From assembly GCF_003367175.1 (NCBI RefSeq), contig NZ_QRGA01000006.1, forward strand, positions 310,001 through 374,000: a DNA stretch of 64,000 nucleotides, written 5' to 3'. The first letter of the stretch is position 1, and each line of letters opens with the position of its first letter. Source of the stretch: Trinickia dinghuensis. Its GTDB lineage: Bacteria > Pseudomonadota > Gammaproteobacteria > Burkholderiales > Burkholderiaceae. The position numbers and the translations under genes were made by a program. The notes beneath the pieces are model-generated. The model did no database searches. It saw only the letters and a program-made list of their open reading frames with translations, and was not told the DNA's origin. This document shows, piece after piece, positions 24,926 to 32,365 of the stretch.

Positions 24926-26578
24926 ATGAAAGCATCCGATCTGTTCGTGAAGTCGCTGGAAGCCGAAGGTGTCGACCACGTATTCGGCATCCCAGGCGAG
25001 GAAAACCTCGATCTGCTGGAATCGCTGCGGCGCTCGAAAATTCGTCTGATCCTCACGCGCCACGAACAGGCCGCGGGCTTCATGGCCGCGACCTACGGCA
25101 GGCTCACGGGCCGCACGGGCGTATGCCTGGCCACGCTCGGGCCCGGCGCGACCAATTTCGTTACCGCGGCCGCCTATGCCCAGCTTGGAGGCATGCCGAT
25201 GCTGATGGTCACGGGCCAGAAGCCGATCAAGACCAGCAAGCAAGGGCATTTCCAGATCGTCGACGTGGTGCGGATGATGGAGCCGCTCACGAAGTACACG
25301 CGCCAGCTCGTGTCGATCGGCCACATTCCGGCGGCGATTCGCGAGGCGTTCCGCCGTGCCGAGGAAGAGCGGCCGGGCGCGGTCCATCTGGAACTGCCCG
25401 AAGACATCGCCGACGAGGAAGGCGACGGCAAACCGATTCCGAAGAGCTACAGCCGCCGGCCGGTTGCCGAAGAGAAAGCCGTGGCGCGCGCGGTCGAGGC
25501 GATCACCGCGGCGCGGCATCCGCTCCTGATGATCGGCGCGGGCGGCAACCGCAAGACGACGACCAAGATGCTGCGCGAATTCGTCGAGCAGATCGGCATT
25601 CCGTTCTTCACGACGCAGATGGGCAAGGGCGTGATCGACGAGTCGCATCCGCTCTGGCTCGGCAACGCAACGCTGTCGGACGGCGATTTCGTGCACCGCG
25701 CGATCGAGCACGCGGACTGCATCATCAACGTCGGCCACGACGTGATCGAAAAGCCGCCGTTTTTCATGCGCAGTGCCGATGCGGGTGACAAAACGGTGAT
25801 ACACGTGAACTTCCTCGGCGCGGAAGTGGATCCGGTGTACTTCCCGCAGATCGAGGTGGTTGGCGACATCGCGAACGCCGTGTGGCAACTGAAGGAAAGC
25901 CTGAAGGGCCGGGGCGAGCACTGGGACTTCTCGCGCTTCATCGAGATCAAGGAGCATTTCGACGCGCATCTGGCGAAGGGCCAGCACGACGATCGCTTCC
26001 CGATGTATCCGGTTCGGATCGTCAACGACGTCTACGAGGCGATGCCGCAGGACGGCATCCTGTGTCTCGACAACGGCATGTACAAGATCTGGTTCGCGCG
26101 CTACTACCGCGCGCACGAGCCGAACTCGCTGCTGCTCGACAACGCGCTCGCCTCGATGGGCGCGGGTCTGCCGTCGGCGATCGCGACCAAGCTCGTGCAC
26201 CCCGACCGCAAGGTTATGGCGGTCTGCGGCGACGGCGGCTTCATGATGAACTCGCAGGAGCTTGAAACGGCGGTGCGACTAAAGCTCGATCTCGTCGTGC
26301 TCATCCTGCGCGACGACGCCTTCGGCATGATTCGCTGGAAGCAGGAAAACATGAATTTCCCCGACTACGGGATGACGCTGAAGAATCCCGATTTCGTCGA
26401 CTACGCGAAGAGCTACGGTGCGCACGGCCATCGCGTGGCTTCCGCGGCCGAGTTCGCGCCGCTCGTGCGCGACTGCTTCGCGACGCCGGGCGTTCACGTG
26501 ATCGATCTGGCGATCGACTACTCCGACAACGAGCGCGTACTCAATCGCGAGATCAAGCGGCTTTCGGCGCAGGTTTGA
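24926..26578 (+). CDS. Acetolactate synthase large subunit-like ThDP enzyme
   Basis: The 550-residue protein has three thiamine-diphosphate enzyme domains: the N-terminal Pyr domain with the catalytic Glu in RHEQAAGFMAATYGRLTG, a central domain (LLMIGAGGNRKTTTKML), and the C-terminal PP domain with GDGGFMMNSQELETAVR and its downstream Asn. It condenses pyruvate or a similar 2-oxoacid, or decarboxylates one. The length matches catabolic AlsS-type or IlvB-like enzymes. No small regulatory subunit gene is adjacent. The ATG at 24926 opens the homologous region. An aldehyde dehydrogenase gene follows 114 nt downstream, suggesting that the pair handles an aldehyde product. Confidence 0.82.
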   Translation: MKASDLFVKSLEAEGVDHVFGIPGEENLDLLESLRRSKIRLILTRHEQAAGFMAATYGRLTGRTGVCLATLGPGATNFVTAAAYAQLGGMPMLMVTGQKPIKTSKQGHFQIVDVVRMMEPLTKYTRQLVSIGHIPAAIREAFRRAEEERPGAVHLELPEDIADEEGDGKPIPKSYSRRPVAEEKAVARAVEAITAARHPLLMIGAGGNRKTTTKMLREFVEQIGIPFFTTQMGKGVIDESHPLWLGNATLSDGDFVHRAIEHADCIINVGHDVIEKPPFFMRSADAGDKTVIHVNFLGAEVDPVYFPQIEVVGDIANAVWQLKESLKGRGEHWDFSRFIEIKEHFDAHLAKGQHDDRFPMYPVRIVNDVYEAMPQDGILCLDNGMYKIWFARYYRAHEPNSLLLDNALASMGAGLPSAIATKLVHPDRKVMAVCGDGGFMMNSQELETAVRLKLDLVVLILRDDAFGMIRWKQENMNFPDYGMTLKNPDFVDYAKSYGAHGHRVASAAEFAPLVRDCFATPGVHVIDLAIDYSDNERVLNREIKRLSAQV

Positions 26579-26587
26579 ACGAACCCG

Positions 26588-26629
26588 CTCGCATCGGTGC
26601 GCGCGGCTCACGGCGCGCGCCGATGCGAG
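26588..26629 (+). other. 17-bp-stem hairpin between ThDP enzyme and ALDH genes
   Basis: CTCGCATCGG (26588-26597) pairs with CCGATGCGAG (26620-26629), and the inner TGCGCGC pairs with GCGCGCG through one G-T wobble, giving about 17 base pairs around the loop GGCTCACG. It begins 9 nt after the upstream stop. No U-tract follows, so it is more likely an mRNA-stabilising or attenuating element inside the operon than a full terminator. Confidence 0.55.
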
Positions 26630-26692
26630 TTCCATCGAAGCCGCTCCGCAAGCGCGAGCGCGGCGTCATGCTCATGACTTGGAGAACACGTC

Positions 26693-28135
26693 ATGCTGAA
26701 ACCGACCTATCCGTACTACCTGGCAAACGAGGCCGTCGCCGCCAACACCGATCTAGCCGTCACCGACAAATACAGCGGCGAAGTTGCCACGCGCGTCGCA
26801 CTTGCCGATGCGAAGGCGATCGACCAAGCGATTGCGGCGGCGGAAGCGGCGATGCCCGCCATGCGCGCGTTCCCGCCGTTCAAACGCCAGGCCGTGATCG
26901 ATCATTGCGTCGCGCGCTTTCGCGAGCGCTTCGACGAGCTGGCAATGGCACTGTGCATCGAGGCGGGCAAGCCCATCAACGATTCGCGCGGCGAGGCCAC
27001 GCGGCTCATCGACACCTTCCGCGTGGCCGCCGAGGAAAGCGTGCGCCTAAACGGCGAAGTCCTGAACCTTGAAATCTCGGCGCGCGCGAAGGGCTACCAC
27101 GGCTACGTCAAGCGTGTGCCGATCGGCCCGTGCTCCTTCATCTCGCCGTTCAACTTCCCGCTCAATCTGGCCGCGCACAAAGTCGCGCCCGCGCTCGCGG
27201 CGGGCGTGCCGTTCGTGCTCAAGCCAGCAAGCCGTACGCCGGTGGGTGCGCTGATCATCGGCGAGGTGCTGGCCGAAACCGATCTGCCCAAGGGTGCGTT
27301 CTCGATCCTGCCCGCGCACCGCGACGGCGCCGACCTCTTCACCATCGACGAGCGCTTCAAGCTGCTGTCGTTTACGGGCTCGCCCGCGGTGGGCTGGGAT
27401 CTGAAGAGGAAGGCTGGAAAGAAGAAAGTGATCCTTGAGTTGGGCGGCAACGCGGCCGCGATCGTGGACGGCGATCAAAGCGGCAAGCTCGACTATGTCG
27501 TCGATCGCCTCGCGTTCGGCGCGTACTACCAGTCGGGGCAGAGTTGCATCGGCGTGCAGCGCATTCTCGTGCATGCTTCGATTTACGACACGCTGCGCGA
27601 GAAGCTCATCGCCAAGGTGAAGACGTTGAAGATGGGCGACCCGAAGGACGAGAAAACCTTTGTCGGGCCGATGATCTCCGAATCCGAGTCGAATCGCCTT
27701 GCCGGCTGGATGGAGGCTGCGGTGCAGGCAGGCGCGAAGATCATCGCGGGCGGCAAGGTGGACGGCGCGATGTTCGAGGCAACGCTGCTGGAGGGCGTGC
27801 CGCGCGGCTCGGATCTGTACCGCAAGGAAGCGTTCGGACCCGTTGCGATTCTCGAGAAGTTCGACCGCTTCGACGACGCGCTGAGTGCCGTCAACGATAG
27901 CGACTTCGGTCTGCAGGCGGGCGTCTTCACGGACTCGCTCGCCCATGCGCATCAGGCGTGGGACGGGTTGGAAGTGGGCGGCGTCGTGATCAACGATGTG
28001 CCGTCGTTCCGAGTCGACAACATGCCGTACGGCGGTGTTAAGGATTCAGGCCTTGGACGCGAGGGCATCCGCTATGCGATCGAGGATATGACCGAGATCC
28101 GGCTGATGGTGATGCGGGAGACGTGGCGGGGTTGA
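26693..28135 (+). CDS. Aldehyde dehydrogenase family protein
   Basis: This 480-residue NAD(P)-dependent dehydrogenase has VPIGPCSFISPFNFPLNL near residue 140, LSFTGSPAVGWDLKRKA, the general base Glu in VILELGGNAA (about residue 250), and the nucleophile Cys in YQSGQSCIGVQR (about residue 285). It oxidises an aldehyde to an acid. It resembles the phosphonoacetaldehyde/succinate-semialdehyde group, but the substrate is not fixed by sequence. GGAG lies about 10 nt before the ATG. It follows the ThDP enzyme and probably shares its transcript. Confidence 0.87.
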   Translation: MLKPTYPYYLANEAVAANTDLAVTDKYSGEVATRVALADAKAIDQAIAAAEAAMPAMRAFPPFKRQAVIDHCVARFRERFDELAMALCIEAGKPINDSRGEATRLIDTFRVAAEESVRLNGEVLNLEISARAKGYHGYVKRVPIGPCSFISPFNFPLNLAAHKVAPALAAGVPFVLKPASRTPVGALIIGEVLAETDLPKGAFSILPAHRDGADLFTIDERFKLLSFTGSPAVGWDLKRKAGKKKVILELGGNAAAIVDGDQSGKLDYVVDRLAFGAYYQSGQSCIGVQRILVHASIYDTLREKLIAKVKTLKMGDPKDEKTFVGPMISESESNRLAGWMEAAVQAGAKIIAGGKVDGAMFEATLLEGVPRGSDLYRKEAFGPVAILEKFDRFDDALSAVNDSDFGLQAGVFTDSLAHAHQAWDGLEVGGVVINDVPSFRVDNMPYGGVKDSGLGREGIRYAIEDMTEIRLMVMRETWRG

Positions 28136-28179
28136 TCGCACGTAGCGCGAGCAAGGCAGAAGCCGCCCGTCGCAATGGG

Positions 28180-28205
28180 GCCAAGGGCGGGCGTCCGCCC
28201 TTGGC
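28180..28205. terminator. Perfect 11-bp inverted repeat between convergent genes
   Basis: GCCAAGGGCGG (28180-28190), a 4-nt loop GCGT, and CCGCCCTTGGC (28195-28205) form a perfect hairpin 45 nt after the aldehyde dehydrogenase stop and 67 nt past the convergent aminotransferase stop. The stem is strong, but neither strand shows a clear U-tract. It may work as a bidirectional terminator or an mRNA 3' end. Confidence 0.5.
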
Positions 28206-28271
28206 AGGGCTGGCGGCGGTTGCGTCAGCACTCTTCGAACTCGGTGCAGCGCAGGCCAGCGCTTACTCGCC

Positions 28272-29465
28272 TTACACCAGCACCTTGGCGATCGCCTCGG
28301 CTACCGGGTCGACATTGCGCGCATTCAAGCCCGCCACGCACATCCGGCCCGAACGCAAAATGTAGACGCCGTATTGCTCGCGCAGGCGATCGACCTGCTC
28401 GGCGCCAAGCCCCGTATAGGTAAACATGCCGCGCTGTTTGATATAGCGCGAAAGCGATTCGCCGTTCACGTGCCGGCTCAGGCGCTCGTGGATCGCCGCG
28501 CGCATGTCGGCAATGCGCCCGCACATCGACGCCAACTCATCGCGCCACATTTGGTTCAAGGCCGGCGTCGTCAGGATTTTCGTGACGATTTTCGCGCCGT
28601 GCGTGGGCGGATTGCTGTAGTTCGAGCGCACGGCACCCGTCAGTTGGCCCAGGACGCGATCGGCTTCCACGGCGCTTTCACACAGCACGCTAAGCCCGCC
28701 GCAACGCTCGCCATAGAGCGAGAAATTCTTCGAGAAGGAGTTGGCGACGAGCATCGGTACGTTGCGGCGCGCGAGTTCGCGCACGGCGAACGCGTCGTCG
28801 TCGAGGCCGCTGCCGAATCCTTGATAAGCCATATCGACGAACGGCAACAGTTCCCGCTTTTGCAGCACTTCGCTCAACTGCTCCCATTGCGCGCGATCGA
28901 GATCGACGCCCGTCGGGTTGTGGCAGCACGCGTGCAGCACCACGATGCTGCGCTTTTCCAACGCATCGATCGCCGCGAGCATCGCGTCGAACTTGAGGCC
29001 GCCCGTTGCATCGTCGTAGTACGGATACGTGTTCACCGTAAAACCGGCGCGCTCGAAAATGAAACGATGGTTCTCCCAGGTCGGATCGCTGACCCAAACC
29101 TGCGCCTGCGGGAAATAGCGCTTGAGAAAGTCGGCCCCGATCTTCAGCGCGCCCGAGCCGCCGAGCGTTTGCACCGTCGCGATGCGCCCTTCGGTGCGGG
29201 GGGCGCATTGCTCCCCGAACACGAGCGATTGCACCGCTTCGCGGTAAGGCGCATAGCCGGCCATCGGCAAATATGGCTTGGGACCGAGATCGCTCGCCAT
29301 GGCCGTCTCCGCCTCGCGCACCGCCTTCATGACAGGCAAGCAGCCATCGTCGTCGAAATAGATGCCGATGCTGAGGTTGAACTTTTCCGCGCGCGGATCT
29401 TTTTGAAAGTTCTCGTTCAGGCTCAGGATGGGATCGCCGGGGTACGCGTCAACGTGTTCGAACAT
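28272..29465 (-). CDS. tyrB: Aromatic amino acid aminotransferase
   Basis: The 397-residue class I aminotransferase has LNLSIG-like substrate residues (KFNLSIGIYFDDDG), GGSGALKIGADFL, the PLP-contacting HACCHNPTGVDLD, and the Schiff-base Lys in ANSFSKNFSLYGER near residue 250. It ends with RMCVAGLNARNVD. It transfers the amino group between aromatic amino acids or aspartate and 2-oxoglutarate in the cytoplasm. The ATG at 29465 is used because the longer form starts at a TTG. It converges with the aldehyde dehydrogenase gene. Confidence 0.87.
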   Translation of the reverse strand: MFEHVDAYPGDPILSLNENFQKDPRAEKFNLSIGIYFDDDGCLPVMKAVREAETAMASDLGPKPYLPMAGYAPYREAVQSLVFGEQCAPRTEGRIATVQTLGGSGALKIGADFLKRYFPQAQVWVSDPTWENHRFIFERAGFTVNTYPYYDDATGGLKFDAMLAAIDALEKRSIVVLHACCHNPTGVDLDRAQWEQLSEVLQKRELLPFVDMAYQGFGSGLDDDAFAVRELARRNVPMLVANSFSKNFSLYGERCGGLSVLCESAVEADRVLGQLTGAVRSNYSNPPTHGAKIVTKILTTPALNQMWRDELASMCGRIADMRAAIHERLSRHVNGESLSRYIKQRGMFTYTGLGAEQVDRLREQYGVYILRSGRMCVAGLNARNVDPVAEAIAKVLV

Positions 29466-29915
29466 GGTCAAGTCGCTTGTTTGAAGAAAATCGATGGTAC
29501 GCCAAGTGGAAAGCGCCCTTCCGTCTACGAAGGAGGACGACTCCCACCCAACCGTTACGTGCGTGACAGTGTACGGTCCAGCCCGCGAAATAAGATTTCG
29601 TTAGGCGTGCGTGGAAACACCGATTTCGGGGCAAAAATTGCGCGAAGATAGGCGTTATGAAGCAGAAACACCACCCCGCGCCAGGCAACCTCCATCGGAT
29701 CGCGTGAAGCGGTCACATTCCCGCACGAGTTCCTTCTTATCATCGGCACGATGCCCGCGCTTGGCTGCCCCGCCCCGCAACAAGGCACAATACGGGTTTT
29801 GACGGATGACCGGCGTGAGCGTCGAACGCGCCTCGCCGCCTTGCCGTCCATCACGCGGCCGAATCCCGCTGCCTGTCGCAGCCGTGGCCGCAGCCAGAAC
29901 AAGGAGCACTCTCGC
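29466..29915. other. Intergenic region between tyrB and the DUF2760-Hsp70 operon
   Basis: This 450-nt divergent gap holds no supportable gene. A short inverted repeat, CGAAAT-AAG-ATTTCG (29586-29600), lies about 120 nt from tyrB. AAGGAG (29901-29906) is the ribosome binding site of the DUF2760 gene. I searched by eye for a heat-shock sigma-32 promoter before DUF2760 and saw no convincing match. Confidence 0.5.
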
Positions 29916-30482
29916 ATGACTGACACGAATCTCTCGTGGACGAGCAGGCTGTCGCTCGCCATCGGCGCCTTCTTCGGCATCCTCGGCGATCGCGACTTCG
30001 CCGCCGGCGTGCAGCGCCTGCGCAGCGGCGCAGCCCCGGCGGCAGCCGCGCCCGTGGCCACCCCGGCTCCGGCCCAGGCCCCCGCTCCCACGCTGAAAGA
30101 AGCCACCCCCGAGGCCGCGCTGCAGCTGCTCGGCCTGCTCCAGCGTGACGCCCGCTTCATCGACTTCATCGAAGAAGACATCGCCAACTACTCCGATGCC
30201 GACATCGGTGCCGCCGCGCGTCTCGTGCACGACGGATGCCGCACGACGCTGCGCGAGCACTTCACGATCCGCCCTGTGCGGGAAGAAGCCGAAGGCAGCC
30301 GCGTGACGATCGCCGAAGGTTTCGACGCGTCCACCATCCGCCTGACCGGCAACGTCGTGGGCAAGGCACCGTTCAACGGCAGCATCAGCCATCGCGGGTG
30401 GCGCGCCACCGACGTGCGCCTGCCGAAGCTCACGCAAAGCCATGACACCAGCGTGCTCGCGCCGGCGGAGGTCGAGCTATGA
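29916..30482 (+). CDS. DUF2760 domain protein of the Hsp70 locus
   Basis: The 188-residue protein has an N-terminal amphipathic or membrane-leaning stretch (LSWTSRLSLAIGAFFGILGD), an Ala/Pro-rich linker at about residues 38-60 and a conserved C-terminal domain with LLGLLQRDARFIDFIEEDI and GRVVGKAPFNG-like sequence (about residues 145-165). DUF2760 has no assigned function but is commonly encoded beside two unusual Hsp70s, as here. Its TGA overlaps the ATG of the first Hsp70 gene, so expression is coupled. A cochaperone or adaptor role is inferred from context only. Confidence 0.82.
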   Translation: MTDTNLSWTSRLSLAIGAFFGILGDRDFAAGVQRLRSGAAPAAAAPVATPAPAQAPAPTLKEATPEAALQLLGLLQRDARFIDFIEEDIANYSDADIGAAARLVHDGCRTTLREHFTIRPVREEAEGSRVTIAEGFDASTIRLTGNVVGKAPFNGSISHRGWRATDVRLPKLTQSHDTSVLAPAEVEL

Positions 30483-32344
30483 GCGAGCCGCGCTATTCGA
30501 TCGGTATCGATCTTGGGACCACGCACTGCGCGCTGTCATACGTCGAACTCGCAACCAGCGACGGAGAAAACCTTTCCCAAGGCGTCATGCGCGTCGCGCA
30601 ATTGACGGCGCCCGGCGCAATCGAGGAACGCGACCTGCTGCCGTCGTTCCTCTACCTGCCGCACGCGAGCGAGTTGCCCCCCGGCGATCTCACGCTGCCG
30701 TGGACGAGCGAGCGCGACTTCGCGGTTGGCGAAATGGCGCGCAGCCGCGGCGCCGGCACACCGATCCGCCTCGTGTCGAGCGCGAAGAGCTGGCTTTGCC
30801 ATCCCGGCGTCGACCGCCGCGCAGCCATCCTGCCGGCCGATGCGCCGCCCGAAGTCGCGCGCATCTCGCCGCTCGAAGCATCGGTTCGCTATCTGACCCA
30901 TCTACGCGAAGCGTGGAACCATGCCCACCCCGACGCCCCGTTCGACGAGCAGGACGTCACGGTCACGATTCCCGCGTCGTTCGACCCCGCCGCGCGCGAA
31001 TTGACGGCTGAAGCCGCGAACGCCGCGGGCTATGGCCGCATGACGCTGCTCGAAGAACCGCAGGCCGCGCTCTACAGCTGGATCCAGAAAAGCGGCGGCG
31101 CATGGCGTAAGCGCGTCAAGGTCGGCGACATCATCCTCGTCGTCGACGTCGGCGGCGGCACGACAGACTTGTCGCTGATCGCGGTGATCGAGCGCGACGG
31201 CAATCTCGAACTGCATCGCGTCGCGGTGGGCGATCACATCCTGCTCGGCGGCGACAACATGGACCTCGCGCTCGCGCACATCGTCGCGCGCAAGCTCGCA
31301 GGGCAAGGCACGCAGACCGACCCGTGGCAACTGCGCGCGCTCACCTACGCGTGCCGCGGCGCGAAGGAAACGCTGCTGTCGGACCCCTCGACGGACACGG
31401 TGCCGCTCGTCGTGCCGAGCCGGGGTTCGAAGCTGATCGGCGGCTCCATCCGCACCGAACTCACGCGCAACGAACTCACGCAAACGATCCTCGAAGGATT
31501 CTTCCCGCAAGTGGAGGCGAGCGCGCGGCCCATGAGCCGCACGCGTGCCGGTCTCACGCAACTGGGCCTGCCCTATGCGCAGGACGCGGGCATGACTCGC
31601 CATCTCGCGGCATTTCTCGCACGCCAGGTCGGCGCGCTGGAAGAGCTCGGCGGCGAGGCGCAATTGGCCGCGCAATTCGCGCTCAACGCAAACGCGACGT
31701 TCCTGCATCCGACCGCCGTCCTGTTCAACGGCGGCGTGTTCAAGTCGCAGCTCCTCGTCGACCGGGTCATGACCGCACTCAACGGCTGGCTCGCGGCCGA
31801 TGGCGGCGAACCGGCACGTCTGCTCGAAGGCGCGGACCTCGATCTTGCGGTGGCACGCGGCGCTGCTTACTACGGTTTCGTCAAGCGCGGCCGCGGCGTG
31901 CGGATTCGCGGCGGCACCGCGCGTTCGTACTACATCGCGATCGAATCGGCGATGCCCGCCGTGCCGGGATTGGAGCCGCCCATCTCGGCACTGTGCGTCG
32001 CACCGTTCGGCATGGAAGAAGGCACCGGCGCACCGCTGCCGGCGCAGGAGTTCGGACTCGTCGTGGGCGAGCCCGTGCAGTTTCGCTTCTTCGGTTCGTC
32101 CGTACGCCGACAAGACCAGGTCGGCTCGATGCTCGATTACTGGCCGCCCGAGGAGCTGCAAGAACTCGAAGCGATCCAGGCCACGCTCCCGACGGAAGGC
32201 CGCAGTGCCGGCGACGTCGTCCCCGTCAAATTGCACGCGTACGTGACCGAGACGGGCATGCTGCAGCTCGAGGCGGTACCGCGCGAGTCGTCCGAGCGCT
32301 GGAAGGTCGAGTTTGACGTTCGCGGCAGCGCGGCGCAGGACTGA
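30479..32344 (+). CDS. Hsp70 family protein, short non-canonical type
   Basis: The 621-residue protein starts with an Hsp70 ATPase domain: phosphate-1 IGIDLGTTHCALSYVEL at residues 8-24, phosphate-2 ILVVDVGGGTTDLSLI near residue 218, a connecting ATFLHPTAVLFNGGVFKSQL near residue 415, then a short strand-rich C-terminal part. It lacks the EEVD-like tail and helical lid of DnaK. It should bind and hydrolyse ATP, and the client is unknown. The start overlaps the DUF2760 stop, and a second, larger Hsp70 follows 21 nt on. No dnaJ or grpE is nearby. Confidence 0.88.
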   Translation: MSEPRYSIGIDLGTTHCALSYVELATSDGENLSQGVMRVAQLTAPGAIEERDLLPSFLYLPHASELPPGDLTLPWTSERDFAVGEMARSRGAGTPIRLVSSAKSWLCHPGVDRRAAILPADAPPEVARISPLEASVRYLTHLREAWNHAHPDAPFDEQDVTVTIPASFDPAARELTAEAANAAGYGRMTLLEEPQAALYSWIQKSGGAWRKRVKVGDIILVVDVGGGTTDLSLIAVIERDGNLELHRVAVGDHILLGGDNMDLALAHIVARKLAGQGTQTDPWQLRALTYACRGAKETLLSDPSTDTVPLVVPSRGSKLIGGSIRTELTRNELTQTILEGFFPQVEASARPMSRTRAGLTQLGLPYAQDAGMTRHLAAFLARQVGALEELGGEAQLAAQFALNANATFLHPTAVLFNGGVFKSQLLVDRVMTALNGWLAADGGEPARLLEGADLDLAVARGAAYYGFVKRGRGVRIRGGTARSYYIAIESAMPAVPGLEPPISALCVAPFGMEEGTGAPLPAQEFGLVVGEPVQFRFFGSSVRRQDQVGSMLDYWPPEELQELEAIQATLPTEGRSAGDVVPVKLHAYVTETGMLQLEAVPRESSERWKVEFDVRGSAAQD

Positions 32345-32365
32345 TCTCATCGCAAGGCACGACGG

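Noticed and set aside
28123-28365. Small gene containing RRNGAKGGRPP
   Set aside because: The frame overlaps the end of the aldehyde dehydrogenase gene and the antisense of the aminotransferase. The motif is a translation of the strong inverted repeat, and no ribosome binding site is seen.
29466-29915. Heat-shock sigma-32 promoter before the Hsp70 locus
   Set aside because: No -35/-10 pair close to the sigma-32 consensus could be found by eye, so no claim of heat-shock control is made.
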